Positions 1 to 8,063 of a stretch of DNA of 25,630 nt are shown here, piece by piece; position 1 is the stretch's first letter, and each line of letters begins with the position of its first letter. The notes under the pieces are model-generated. The model saw only the letters and a program-made list of their open reading frames with translations, had not been told where the DNA came from and searched no databases. Source of the DNA: DASZHC01 sp035938215 (GTDB taxonomy: Bacteria; Verrucomicrobiota; Verrucomicrobiia; Chthoniobacterales; JAFAMB01); contig DASZHC010000030.1 of NCBI GenBank assembly GCA_035938215.1, positions 1 through 25,630 of the forward strand, in the 5' to 3' direction. The position numbers and the translations under genes were made by a program.

Positions 1-447
1 CACGTAGATGGAGTCAGTCAGCTCCACGCCAACTTTTGTGAGCGGCGAACCCGGTGGCCCCATCAGATAGGGGACGACGTACATTGTTCGCCCTTTCATT
101 CCCCCGGCGGCAAGAGAATGCAGCTTGGCGTACATCTCGGACGGATCCGCCCAATTGTTTGTCGGCCCCGCTTCCTCTTCGGTCGGCGTGCAAATAAAGG
201 TAAGCTGTTCGACCCTGGCCACATCATTCGGATTTGACCGATGGTAGTAGCATCCCGGCCACATCTCCTGATTCAGCGGTGTCAAGATCCCAATTCGAAC
301 AGCCTCATCTGTAAGAAATTTCTTTTCCGCCTCTGAACCGGAGCACCAGAAAATTCCATCAGGCTCACACAGGTTTGCCATTCTTTCCACCCAGGCGGTG
401 ATCGCAGGGTGATCTGTATTTCTTGCTCCAAATGTCGCTTCACTCAT
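1..447 (-). CDS. pckG: Phosphoenolpyruvate carboxykinase (GTP), N-terminal part
   Basis: Converts oxaloacetate and GTP to phosphoenolpyruvate, CO2 and GDP in gluconeogenesis; cytosolic. Reading leftwards from the ATG at 447-445 gives 149 codons with no stop, running off the window edge; the full enzyme is about 600 residues, so roughly the first quarter is visible. The fragment starts MSEATFGARNTDHPAITAWV and contains the GTP-type family blocks GILTPLNQEMWPGCYYHRSNP, PTEEEAGPTNNWADP and GRTMYVVPYLMGPPGSP followed by KVGVELTDS, which separate it from the ATP-dependent family. The catalytic P-loop and kinase loops are off the edge. It is divergent from the rRNA methyltransferase at 409-1605; if that gene really starts at 409 the two overlap head to head by 39 bases. 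Family assignment is firm; activity cannot be judged from the fragment. Confidence 0.93.
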   Translation of the reverse strand, partial: MSEATFGARNTDHPAITAWVERMANLCEPDGIFWCSGSEAEKKFLTDEAVRIGILTPLNQEMWPGCYYHRSNPNDVARVEQLTFICTPTEEEAGPTNNWADPSEMYAKLHSLAAGGMKGRTMYVVPYLMGPPGSPLTKVGVELTDSIYV

Positions 448-1605
448 ACGGTTCTTGAGATTAACTTTCTAATCGTAAACAGTTATCGGGCCTCGGCCAA
501 CAACATTCAGGGGGAACCTAATATTCCAGAGAGCCAGATCGGAGCGCATTCCTGTCTCCATCGTCGTGCCGAACTTCACATCGAAGACGTCGCGTTCGGC
601 GGCTCAGGCGTGGCGCGGTCAGGAGGAAAAATCGTTTTCGTGCCCTTGACGATTGACGGCGAGGAAGTCGAAGTCCAGATCGTCGAGCAAAAAAAGAAAT
701 TCGACTGCGCTGAACTCCGGAAGGTGCTCCGAAGCTCAGCGGAACGGGTTGAGCCACCGTGTCCGTACTTTGGCAGTTGTGGGGGATGCGACTATCAGCA
801 CATCACATACAAGCATCAGCTGGAACTAAAGCGACGCCAAGTGAGCGAACTCCTGAAGCGAGTCGGACACCTTTCGGACGTTTCGGTCTCACCCGTGGTC
901 CCATGCCGGAATCCGTACGCTTTTCGAAATCGAATCACCGTGCATGCCGAGCACGGTCGTATCGGTTTTTTTGCAAAGAACAGTAGAAACGTAGTGGACG
1001 TGAAGCGCTGTGCGATCGCCGTTCCTGAAGTAAATGAAAAATTGAAGCAACTGCGCAAGGAGGGTCTTCGAGACGGTTCGCACCGAACGTTGCGCGGAGA
1101 GGGCGTGCCGCTCACTTTCACGCAGACCAATAGCTTCGTAGCATCCGAACTGCTCGAATACATCTCGGTGCGGTTAGAGGGAAAAGTGCTGCTGGACGCA
1201 TACTGCGGCTCCGGTTTTTTTGGCCACGCTCTTGCGGGCCGATTTCAAAAGATCGTAGGACTCGATTGGAATGAGCACGCAATTTTCCGGGCCAAGGCGT
1301 TCGCCGAATCGAACGAGCTATACATCTGTGCCGATGTGGCAGAGGCCATCGTGGCTATCCTTGGAGAGCACAATCCTCAAGCTGTTCTCCTCGACCCGCC
1401 GGCGGCGGGCATTGAGAAACTTGTCGTTGAAGCATTGGCAGCCAATAAGCCGGAGCGACTGATTTACATTTCCTGCAATCCGGCCACTCTTGCGCGAGAT
1501 CTATCACGCCTTTGTGAACACCTTGAGGTGAAATCGGTTCAGCCATTCGACATGTTCCCCCAAACCGCGGAAATCGAGACGGTCGTCGTGATGGATCGGA
1601 GATAA
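409..1605 (+). CDS. TRAM-domain 23S rRNA (uracil-5-)-methyltransferase, RumA/TrmA family
   Basis: SAM-dependent methylation of a uracil in 23S rRNA, as in RlmD/RlmC. Order of parts (numbered from the GTG at 409): TRAM RNA-binding domain around 55-105 (AELHIEDVAFGGSGVARSGG); iron-sulfur cysteines C118, C124, C127 (CPYFGSCGGC) and C201; SAM-binding loop DAYCGSGFFG; DPPAAG motif; nucleophile C356 in SCNPATLARD. All catalytic elements are present. The core is compact compared with E. coli RlmD (about 433 residues). The start is uncertain: the only standard in-frame start ahead of the TRAM domain is GTG 409, which lies inside the divergent pckG; an ATT at 523 preceded by a GGGGG run at 510-514 is an unusual alternative; GTG 610 would cut the TRAM domain. 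Which uracil is modified cannot be told. Convergent with ubiD, 28 bases apart. Confidence 0.9.
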   Translation: MICISCSKCRFTHTVLEINFLIVNSYRASANNIQGEPNIPESQIGAHSCLHRRAELHIEDVAFGGSGVARSGGKIVFVPLTIDGEEVEVQIVEQKKKFDCAELRKVLRSSAERVEPPCPYFGSCGGCDYQHITYKHQLELKRRQVSELLKRVGHLSDVSVSPVVPCRNPYAFRNRITVHAEHGRIGFFAKNSRNVVDVKRCAIAVPEVNEKLKQLRKEGLRDGSHRTLRGEGVPLTFTQTNSFVASELLEYISVRLEGKVLLDAYCGSGFFGHALAGRFQKIVGLDWNEHAIFRAKAFAESNELYICADVAEAIVAILGEHNPQAVLLDPPAAGIEKLVVEALAANKPERLIYISCNPATLARDLSRLCEHLEVKSVQPFDMFPQTAEIETVVVMDRR

Positions 1606-1633
1606 GGAGGTGCGCATCCCTGGGTAAAATATG

Positions 1634-3109
1634 CTAATCAAGTCCCAACCTCTTCGCCGCCCCTGCCATCTTTGCTTGAACGCCTTCGTCCATTTTAACC
1701 AGAGCCGGCCACTCGCGATGGTATCCCTCAGCAGGAAGCTTTCTCGTTGCGTCGAAACCCATGTGTGATCCGACATTGGGTGTGTCGGGCGCATGATCGA
1801 GGCTGTCACTGGGGTTTTTGATAAACGTGGTGTCCCGGTGGGGGTCGGTGTTGGCGCAAAGGCGAAAGAGAACCTCGCTCGTGTTCTGAACGTCGCAGTC
1901 CGAATCCACGACCACGATGTACTTCGAAAACATCATCTGACCCATGCCCCACAAGCCGTGCATGATCTTGTAAGCCTGATAGGGGTACTGCTTGCGGATG
2001 CTGACAAAAACGAGATTATGAAATACGCCTTCTGCAGGCAGCGCCATATCCACGATCTCCGGAAAATTCATCTTAAAAATCGGAAGAAAGATCCGGACGC
2101 TCGCGCTGCCCAGGTAAAAATCTTCCATGGGAGGCACCCCAACGATCGTTGTCGGATAGATCGCTTCCTTCCGGCGAGTGATCGCGGTCAGGTGAAAAAC
2201 TGGATATTGGTCCACAGGCGTGTAAAAACCTGTGTGGTCGCCGAAGGGGCCTTCATCCCGCAATTCGCCAGGTTGAACATACCCCTCCAAGACAAAATCG
2301 ACGTCCGCAGGAACCTCGAGATCGCACGTTTCGCACTTCACAAGTTCCACCGATTTTTTTCGAACGAAGCCAGCAAAAAGGATCTCATCGAGACCGTCAG
2401 GCAGTGGAGCGGTTGCGGCAAAAGTGTAAGCGGGATCGCCCCCTAAACAGACGGCAACCGGCATTCTCTCGTTTTTCTCATAGTACCGCCTGCCATGGCG
2501 CGCGCCGACCTTGTGGACCTGCCAGTGCATTCCGGTCGTCCGATCATCAAAGACCTGCATTCTGTACATTCCGATATTGCGCTCACCAGTGTCGGGATCC
2601 TTTGTATGCACGTTTGGCAGGGTGATAAATCGTCCCCCGTCTCCAGGCCAGCAAAAGAGAATCGGCAGGTCACGTAGTGAAAGGCCCCCGGCATTCTCGA
2701 ATCGGTACACGATTTCTTTGCAGGGACCGTCAGAAACGCGTTTTGGCCGCGCGTGAAGAAGATCGATCCCCTGCTTCAACAGCGACCACCCTTCACGGAC
2801 TGAAGTCGGCGGTTTCGCCTTGAGGATGAGCTGCATTTGATGGGTTATTTCATCGACCGACTCGACCCCGATCGCACGAGCCATTCGCCGCTCGGAACCC
2901 ATCGTGTTAATGGCTAACGGGAACCGTGACACCCGGCCGTCGATCGTCGGCTTCTCGAACAGAAGGGCTTTCCCGCCACCGGGAGATTTCATCTGGCGGT
3001 CGGCCAGTTCAGTGATCTCCAATTCAGTGGCGACGGGCTCAGTGATACGAACGAGCTCATTCGCCCGCTCCAGTTCTTCGATGAAATGGAAAAATGAACG
3101 GTAAGGCAT
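1634..3109 (-). CDS. UbiD-family prenyl-FMN-dependent decarboxylase
   Basis: Member of the UbiD family of reversible (de)carboxylases that use prenylated FMN, in most bacteria acting on aromatic acids in ubiquinone or menaquinone synthesis or in aromatic metabolism. The protein is 491 residues, a full family length. The signature EGPFGDHTGFYTP (about residues 285-297) holds the conserved acidic residue and the metal/cofactor-binding region; GKALLFEKP near residue 50 and the internal MYRMQVFDDRTTGMHWQ block are also typical. I chose ATG 3109 (MPYRSFFHFIEELERANELV), which matches the family N-terminus; the frame stays open to a TTG at 3151, but that adds an atypical leader. No flavin prenyltransferase (UbiX) is in the window, so the substrate is undecided; a menaquinone-pathway role is possible. 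It stands alone on the minus strand, divergent from moaA. Confidence 0.88.
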   Translation of the reverse strand: MPYRSFFHFIEELERANELVRITEPVATELEITELADRQMKSPGGGKALLFEKPTIDGRVSRFPLAINTMGSERRMARAIGVESVDEITHQMQLILKAKPPTSVREGWSLLKQGIDLLHARPKRVSDGPCKEIVYRFENAGGLSLRDLPILFCWPGDGGRFITLPNVHTKDPDTGERNIGMYRMQVFDDRTTGMHWQVHKVGARHGRRYYEKNERMPVAVCLGGDPAYTFAATAPLPDGLDEILFAGFVRKKSVELVKCETCDLEVPADVDFVLEGYVQPGELRDEGPFGDHTGFYTPVDQYPVFHLTAITRRKEAIYPTTIVGVPPMEDFYLGSASVRIFLPIFKMNFPEIVDMALPAEGVFHNLVFVSIRKQYPYQAYKIMHGLWGMGQMMFSKYIVVVDSDCDVQNTSEVLFRLCANTDPHRDTTFIKNPSDSLDHAPDTPNVGSHMGFDATRKLPAEGYHREWPALVKMDEGVQAKMAGAAKRLGLD

Positions 3110-3252
3110 AGGAAGTAATAACACCGAGCGCTCAGTGAACTCCGGTCGCAATCTAAGCGCGAAAGCATCGGGTTCAATCTTCTAGTCGCTATCTTGCTCG
3201 ACTCAACCGGTTCCCTGGTTGCAGAAATAGCCACAGTGGATAGTCTTATCTG
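3110..3252. other. Divergent intergenic region between ubiD and moaA
   Basis: 143 bases must hold promoters for both the UbiD-family gene and the molybdenum-cofactor operon. There is a short palindrome AACCGGTT near 3205-3212. I see no convincing -35/-10 pair and no clear fit to the Moco riboswitch architecture. Confidence 0.4.
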
Positions 3253-4254
3253 ATGGAGGACCGGTTCGGACATCAGATCAGTTACCTGAGAGTCTCCATC
3301 ACGGATCGCTGCAATGAACGTTGTCTCTACTGCATGCCGCAGGAACTCCAGGAATGGTTGCCGCGGACCGAGGTACTCAACTATGACGAAATCACTCGAC
3401 TCGTCCGGGTTGCGTCGGAATTGGGCGTCAGAAAGATTCGGGTTACTGGCGGCGAACCTCTCGTTCGACGAGACGTTTTGACTTTGTTTCAGCAGCTCGG
3501 CGAACTCCCGAAAATTACCGACATTGGTGTATCAACCAACGGTTCCCTTCTCAGCAAGGCGGTCGGGACCGGCGAGACGGTCGCAAAATCCCTTGTGCGA
3601 TCTGGCGTTCGTACCGCGAATATCTCGCTCGACACCCTGAACCGGGAGCTCTACCGGGCAATCACCGGGCGTGACCTTTTGCCACAAACGCTCGATGGGA
3701 TCGCGGCGGCGAAAGCAGCTGGATTTGGTCTGATCAAGCTTAACACGGTTTTGATGCGCGGCCGGAACGAGGAAGATCTTGCGGATCTGGTGCGTTTTGC
3801 TGCTGCTGAAAACTTATTGTTGCGCTTTATCGAATTAATGCCGGTAACCTTGACGGACGTTCTCACCGACGAGAATTTTTTGCCCATTGCGGAAGCAAAG
3901 AGACGCCTGGAAGGGGAGTTCGGGCCGCTAATTCCGGAGCCCGAATTCAGAACCAATGGCCCAGCATCATATTTCTGTTTCAAGGAATCGAGGCAGCGGG
4001 TTGGGTTCATCGGAGCAATGACCAATCTGCATTTCTGTGAAAGCTGCAATAAACTTCGGCTCACATGTGACGGTAAATTGCGTCCATGCCTTGGCAGCCA
4101 CCTCGAGTTCGACATCAAAACCCCTTTGCGCCAGGGAGCCAGCGATGAAGAGCTAAAGCTCTTTTTCCGCGACGTCGTGGAGCGAAAGCCCCAGCAACAC
4201 GATTTCCGCAACAATTACGTGCCCGGACGACGAATGGTAGCGATCGGAGGATAG
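3253..4254 (+). CDS. moaA: GTP 3',8-cyclase MoaA (radical SAM)
   Basis: Radical-SAM enzyme that rearranges GTP to 3',8-cyclo-GTP, the first step of molybdenum cofactor synthesis, acting with MoaC. The 333-residue protein has the N-terminal radical-SAM cysteines C20, C24, C27 (DRCNERCLYC), the SAM-contacting VTGGEPLVRRD stretch, and the C-terminal second cluster cysteines C262, C265 and C279 (CESCNKLRLTCDGKLRPC). It ends in the conserved Gly-Gly tail (MVAIGG), which in the family reaches into the active site. Both clusters and the tail are intact, so it should be active. Start ATG 3253 (MEDRFGHQISYLRVSITDRC) matches the family. First gene of moaA-moaC-mogA; moaC begins 3 bases after its stop. 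Confidence 0.96.
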   Translation: MEDRFGHQISYLRVSITDRCNERCLYCMPQELQEWLPRTEVLNYDEITRLVRVASELGVRKIRVTGGEPLVRRDVLTLFQQLGELPKITDIGVSTNGSLLSKAVGTGETVAKSLVRSGVRTANISLDTLNRELYRAITGRDLLPQTLDGIAAAKAAGFGLIKLNTVLMRGRNEEDLADLVRFAAAENLLLRFIELMPVTLTDVLTDENFLPIAEAKRRLEGEFGPLIPEPEFRTNGPASYFCFKESRQRVGFIGAMTNLHFCESCNKLRLTCDGKLRPCLGSHLEFDIKTPLRQGASDEELKLFFRDVVERKPQQHDFRNNYVPGRRMVAIGG

Positions 4255-4257
4255 CGG

Positions 4258-4713
4258 ATGGGTGATCTGTTATCCCACCTTGCGGAGGATGGATCCGCAA
4301 AAATGGTCGACGTCTCCGCTAAGCCGGTCTCAAAGCGCGTCGCCTTGGCCGAAGCAACAATAATGCTTCAGCCGGAAACCATTTCCAGGATTGGAGCAAA
4401 CCAGATTGCAAAAGGAAACGTCCTGGCCACGGCACGGATCGCGGCGATCCAGGCGGTCAAGCGCACGGATGAATTGATCCCTCTTTGTCACTCGCTTCCC
4501 GTGCAGCATGTTGAAGTCAACTTCCAAACCGGTAACAACTGCATCCGAGTCAGTTGCCAGGTCACGACATCGGCACAGACGGGCGTTGAAATGGAAGCTC
4601 TTACGGGAGCGAGCATTGCGGCCCTCACGATTTACGACATGTGCAAAGCAATCGATAAAGAGATGTCGATAACGGGCTTACATTTGATCTCAAAAACGAA
4701 AGGACCTTTATGA
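4258..4713 (+). CDS. moaC: Cyclic pyranopterin monophosphate synthase MoaC
   Basis: Converts 3',8-cyclo-GTP made by MoaA to cyclic pyranopterin monophosphate. The 151-residue protein has the family blocks MVDVSAKPVSKRVA, ARIAAIQAVKRTDELIPLCHSLP, EMEALTGASIAALTIYDMCKAIDKEM and ITGLHLISKTKGPL, including the conserved lysines of the VKRTDELIPLCH and CKAIDK segments. The protein ends right after LISKTKGPL and lacks the Gly-Gly-Lys-Ser-Gly tail usual in MoaC, because the stop overlaps the mogA start. Start ATG 4258 lies 3 bases after moaA; the stop shares ATGA with mogA, so translational coupling across the operon is likely. Confidence 0.94.
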   Translation: MGDLLSHLAEDGSAKMVDVSAKPVSKRVALAEATIMLQPETISRIGANQIAKGNVLATARIAAIQAVKRTDELIPLCHSLPVQHVEVNFQTGNNCIRVSCQVTTSAQTGVEMEALTGASIAALTIYDMCKAIDKEMSITGLHLISKTKGPL

Positions 4714-5195
4714 ATCCCATCGTCGTCGGTATAATCACCATTTCCGATCGCGCATCCCAGGGAGAATATGACGATCTGGGCGGACCAGCTGTCAAGGAGG
4801 CGGCAACGAAGTACGGCTGGCAGGTTCTTGCGGAAGCTGTTGTACCCGACGAGATCACCCGTATTCAGGAATCAATTCGTTCATTTTCGAGACAAGGGTG
4901 CGGGCTTATCCTGACGACGGGTGGCACGGGTGCGGCTGAGCGGGATGTAACGCCGGAAGCTATACGCGCGATCATGAGGGTAGAGCTGCCTGGATTCGGT
5001 GAGGTCATGCGAGCGGAGTCGATGAGACTTACTGCAAATGCGATCTTGTCGCGGTGCCTCGGGGCCGTGGTGGACAGCTCTCTTGTGGTGTCTCTCCCGG
5101 GGAAACCGCAAGGTGCGGTTGAGTGCCTGGGCTTTGTCGCGGGAGCTATTCCGCATGGCGTTAGGATTGCGCAGAAAATTCCTACTTCATGCTGA
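4710..5195 (+). CDS. mogA: Molybdopterin adenylyltransferase MogA
   Basis: Adenylates molybdopterin to prepare it for molybdate insertion. The 161-residue protein shows the MoCF-biosynthesis fold motifs TTGGTG (substrate loop), AERDVTPEAIRAI, ELPGFGEVMR and SLPGKPQGAVECL. The RDVTPEA-PGFGE pattern and the C-terminal CLGFVAGAIPH favour MogA over the closely related MoaB. ATG 4710 overlaps the moaC stop by four bases (ATGA). Last gene of the operon; six bases after its stop an intergenic repeat element begins, so transcription probably ends there. moaD, moaE and moeA are absent from the window and must lie elsewhere. Confidence 0.9.
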   Translation: MNPIVVGIITISDRASQGEYDDLGGPAVKEAATKYGWQVLAEAVVPDEITRIQESIRSFSRQGCGLILTTGGTGAAERDVTPEAIRAIMRVELPGFGEVMRAESMRLTANAILSRCLGAVVDSSLVVSLPGKPQGAVECLGFVAGAIPHGVRIAQKIPTSC

Positions 5196-5200
5196 AGGAA

Positions 5201-5430
5201 TTCACCACAGAGGCACGGAGAGCACGAAGGTTTCTTTGGGGGTACCTGAGGATACGCTCCCAGGCGGGTTCGGGCGTCGCGAGGCTCTTCGCGTTGCAAA
5301 TACATCCATCCTCAAGCAACTGCCGCGAACAGACGCCGAATTTCGAAACCCGCAAAAACGCGGACAACCGCTCCAACAAACCTTCCCCTCCCCTGCAGAT
5401 CTTGGTGCCCTCTGTCTCTCCGTGGTGAAA
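5201..5430. repeat. ~230-bp intergenic element with imperfect terminal inverted repeats (CACCACAGAGGCAC type)
   Basis: Positions 5201-5229 (TTCACCACAGAGGCACGGAG...) and the reverse complement of 5402-5430 (TTCACCACGGAGAGACAGAG...) match at 23 of 29 positions, forming terminal inverted repeats. A further CACAGAGACAC word occurs on the minus strand near 5451-5465. No credible protein is encoded between. The pattern resembles the CACAGAG-rich dispersed repeats I know from intergenic regions of several environmental bacterial groups. It may be a MITE-like element or degenerate remnant; only one copy is in the window, so its repetitive nature is inferred. Confidence 0.6.
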
Positions 5431-5504
5431 TCTTCTTCCTCCGCGATATCGTGTCTCTGTGCTGGAAATGTCTTTGTACCCTCGCCGTTGCACAGATTGT
5501 TTCC

Positions 5505-5533
5505 TTGACGACTATGGTCCCCATACCTAGATA
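5505..5533 (+). promoter_or_regulatory. Candidate sigma-70-type promoter of the mre operon
   Basis: TTGACG at 5505-5510, a 17-base spacer, then TAGATA at 5528-5533. The -35 fits five of six consensus positions, the -10 only three. It would give a leader of about 100 bases before mreB, containing a hairpin CGCCAA-GCATA-TTGGCG near 5560-5577. Confidence 0.4.
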
Positions 5534-5642
5534 AGGCTGGCTGTCGGTAGGGGAACCGCCAAGCATATTGGCGTCGAACGGGAGATCACGCGGGCAAACA
5601 GGGACTGAAGTAAATTTAAGCAAGAAAACAGGCAGATTTTTA

Positions 5643-6677
5643 ATGTTTAACGGCCTCCTCGGACTCTTTTCAAACGACATTGGAATTGATTTAGGCACGG
5701 CGAACACTCTCGTATACGTCAAGGATCAGGGGATCGTGCTTCGTGAGCCATCGGTGGTTGCGGTGCGATCCGGCACAAGCCAGGTGTTAGCCGTTGGCGA
5801 CGAAGCGAAACGAATGCTGGGGCGGACGCCCGGCAATATTGTGGCGGTGCGACCCTTGAAGGACGGGGTTATCGCCGACTTTGAAATGACTGAGTCGATG
5901 CTCCGGCATTTCATTAGCAAGGTACACAATCGCAAATGGGTGCGGCCGCGAGTTGTCATAGCGGTGCCTTCTGGAATCACTGAGGTAGAAAAACGGGCGG
6001 TCAAAGAGTCCGCTGCGCACGCCGGAGCGCGCGAGGTTTATCTGATCGAGGAACCGATGGCCGCTGCGATCGGCGTGGGGTTGCCCGTGCAGGACGCAGC
6101 CGGCAACATGATCGTCGATATCGGCGGCGGAACGACGGAGGTGGCCTTAATTTCGCTTTCCGGCATTGTGTTCAGCCGTAGTGTCCGGGTGGCCGGCGAC
6201 GAACTTGACGATGCCATCGCCGGATACATGAAGCGAGCTTACAACCTCATGATTGGAGAGCGCACGGCAGAGGAAATCAAAATAAAAATCGGCAGCGCCT
6301 ACCCGATGGATAAAGAGACGAGTATGGAGGTAAAGGGTCGCGATTTGGTGGCGGGTCTCCCAAAGACGCTGGCAATCACTTCCCAGGAGGTAAGGGAGGC
6401 TCTGCTGGAGCCGATCGCGACAATTGTTGAATCCGTTCGTGTGACCCTGGAGCGTTGTCCTCCTGAACTGTCAGCCGATCTCGTGGATCGTGGATTGGTG
6501 CTGGCTGGGGGCGGAGCGTTGCTGCGAGGCCTGGACAGGCTTCTGCAGGAGGAAACCGGCCTGCCTGTCCACATCGCCGAAGATCCTCTCAGCGCGGTCG
6601 CCGAGGGCACGGGAAGAGCGCTGAGTGAACTCAAATTCCTGCGACAAGTTGCCTCCACGGACAGGCCGACTCGTTGA
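5643..6677 (+). CDS. mreB: Rod-shape-determining actin homologue MreB
   Basis: Cytoplasmic actin-like ATPase that forms membrane-bound filaments and directs sidewall peptidoglycan synthesis with MreC, MreD, PBP2 and RodA. The 344-residue protein has the actin-fold nucleotide motifs: phosphate-1 DIGIDLGTANTLVYV near residue 12, phosphate-2 IVDIGGGTTEVALIS near 160, and adenosine loop LVLAGGGALLRGLD near 285. The N-terminus MFNGLLGLF can form an amphipathic membrane helix. I chose ATG 5643; the frame is open upstream to 5568 but those 25 residues are unlike MreB. First gene of a tight operon; the stop overlaps the mreC start. Confidence 0.97.
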   Translation: MFNGLLGLFSNDIGIDLGTANTLVYVKDQGIVLREPSVVAVRSGTSQVLAVGDEAKRMLGRTPGNIVAVRPLKDGVIADFEMTESMLRHFISKVHNRKWVRPRVVIAVPSGITEVEKRAVKESAAHAGAREVYLIEEPMAAAIGVGLPVQDAAGNMIVDIGGGTTEVALISLSGIVFSRSVRVAGDELDDAIAGYMKRAYNLMIGERTAEEIKIKIGSAYPMDKETSMEVKGRDLVAGLPKTLAITSQEVREALLEPIATIVESVRVTLERCPPELSADLVDRGLVLAGGGALLRGLDRLLQEETGLPVHIAEDPLSAVAEGTGRALSELKFLRQVASTDRPTR

Positions 6678-7507
6678 GTAGGCCTGCTCGCATCGCGGCT
6701 CTCATGAAGGGCATCACCATAGCAGCCTTGGGGGCCTTCGGAATTTTTGTCGTGCTAATCTTGCTGTTACCTCAACAAGCGAAGCACCAGCTGCAGGGTG
6801 CGCTCTTCCAATTGATCTCCCCTGTTCTGAGGACAGGAGCATCGGTGCAACAAGAACTCGGCGGTGTTGGGGGCGGCCTGAAGCGCCTTGACGAATTGGA
6901 GCGGGAAAACCAGAAATTGAAACTCGACAATGAACAGCTGCGCGCTAGCAACTCTCTTTTGAAAAACTTGGAAAGCGAAGTGAATCGACTCAATCGCGCG
7001 CTTGGCTTCCGCGAACAGTCGGCCTTCAAACTTTTACCCGCGCACATCCTTTCGCGCGAAAGCGCAACCTGGTGGAACTTCTGCACCATCGATCGTGGAA
7101 CCAAGAACGGCATCGCAACAGATATGGCGGTGGTGACCGAGGATGGAGTGTTCGGAAAGATCACAACCGTGGCGAAAGATGTAGCAGTTGTTCTACTGGT
7201 TTCTGACGAAAGCTTGCGAGTGTCCGTTTCGATTGAGGGGACGCAGGAGCAGGGAATCGTAAGTGGGACACGGGCCTCTTCAAACTATGTGCCCGATTTA
7301 AAGATTCGTTTTCTGAGTAAGACAGCGAATCTCAAGCCGGGGATGAAAGTTCTGACGGCGGGCTCGGGCGGCGTTTTTCCTTCGGGACTGGTTGTGGGTT
7401 CAATCAAAGACTTCTTTGTGAAAGAACTTGAGGGAGTCGCGTCGGTAACCCCAGCTGTTGATCTCGCGTCCGTTCAAGATGTGTTTGTGGTCGCGGGACA
7501 AAAATGA
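6674..7507 (+). CDS. mreC: Rod-shape-determining protein MreC
   Basis: Bitopic inner-membrane protein that links MreB to the periplasmic synthases and activates PBP2. 277 residues: transmembrane helix about 13-33 (ITIAALGAFGIFVVLILLL), periplasmic coiled coil about 67-112 (ELERENQKLKLDNEQLRASN), then the beta-rich MreC domain with GTKNGIATDMAVVTEDGVFG and the closing LASVQDVFVV block. The start is taken as TTG 6674, which overlaps the mreB stop (TTGA); the next in-frame ATG (6704) would leave a shorter cytoplasmic tail and no overlap. The stop overlaps mreD by ATGA. Confidence 0.94.
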   Translation: MSRPARIAALMKGITIAALGAFGIFVVLILLLPQQAKHQLQGALFQLISPVLRTGASVQQELGGVGGGLKRLDELERENQKLKLDNEQLRASNSLLKNLESEVNRLNRALGFREQSAFKLLPAHILSRESATWWNFCTIDRGTKNGIATDMAVVTEDGVFGKITTVAKDVAVVLLVSDESLRVSVSIEGTQEQGIVSGTRASSNYVPDLKIRFLSKTANLKPGMKVLTAGSGGVFPSGLVVGSIKDFFVKELEGVASVTPAVDLASVQDVFVVAGQK

Positions 7508-8052
7508 TCTTGTTTTTCTTAGCGCTCCTCGTCTTGATTTTCGGCTCGTTCGTTTTTGAACTATTTCTGCCTCCGGTTCTATTACTGCACGGAGCAGTAA
7601 TACTTTTTGTTCCTGCCGTTTATTTTTATGGATGCGTCTCTCTGCCTTTTCCGCTGACGCTCGCTCTTACATGCTTTACCGGAATACTCAACGACCTTTT
7701 CACCATCCCGCAGTCGAGATCGCATGCCGATTTCCCCTCAGGAATTTCGATTCTGATTTATCTCGTACCTGGATTGCTCATGCATGGTCTCAGACCATTG
7801 TTTCTCCGCCATCGCTGGGAAACCCACTGTTTGCTTGCGGAGACCGGTGCGCTTTTAACCCCGTTTATTTTGTTGGCCCAATACGCTATGTTGAGCTTTG
7901 AACGCAGGGAAATTTTTTTTAGCGATGTTATCGTATGGCGGATCGTGGGCCCCGGGTTGATTTCTCTTTTGATTGCGCCGTGCGTCTTCTTTATTTTAAC
8001 GCCGTTGTCACACGCGCTGGGGTACCGTCCAGGTTTACCTCTGGCGAGGTGA
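7504..8052 (+). CDS. mreD: Rod-shape-determining membrane protein MreD
   Basis: Small integral membrane partner of MreC in the elongasome. 182 very hydrophobic residues with about five membrane segments (starting MILFFLALLVLIFGSFVFEL and ending near ISLLIAPCVFFILTPL). Sequence identity in MreD is generally low; the call rests on length, topology and position between mreC and the PBP2 gene. ATG 7504 overlaps the mreC stop; mrdA starts 11 bases downstream. Confidence 0.88.
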   Translation: MILFFLALLVLIFGSFVFELFLPPVLLLHGAVILFVPAVYFYGCVSLPFPLTLALTCFTGILNDLFTIPQSRSHADFPSGISILIYLVPGLLMHGLRPLFLRHRWETHCLLAETGALLTPFILLAQYAMLSFERREIFFSDVIVWRIVGPGLISLLIAPCVFFILTPLSHALGYRPGLPLAR

Positions 8053-8063
8053 GTTAGAGATCT

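Noticed and set aside
1793..2446. Long open frame on the plus strand (217 codons)
   Set aside because: It lies wholly antisense to the UbiD-family gene, whose protein is clearly conserved; the plus-strand translation resembles no protein and has no ribosome-binding site.
3165..3215. GGGTTCAATC resembling a tRNA T-arm
   Set aside because: No flanking T-stem pairing, anticodon arm or acceptor stem can be formed around it.
3110..3252. Possible Moco riboswitch upstream of moaA
   Set aside because: The region is long enough and well placed, but I could not find the expected stem arrangement with GNRA tetraloop.
5038..5508. Open frames across the mogA end and the repeat-rich gap
   Set aside because: They run from another frame of mogA into the inverted-repeat element and show no conserved or protein-like character.
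5560..5625. c-di-GMP-I riboswitch-like CACGC/GGGCAAAC words in the mreB leader
   Set aside because: Only two short words match; the second stem and GACGCAAAG-type segment are missing, so it does not fit the architecture.
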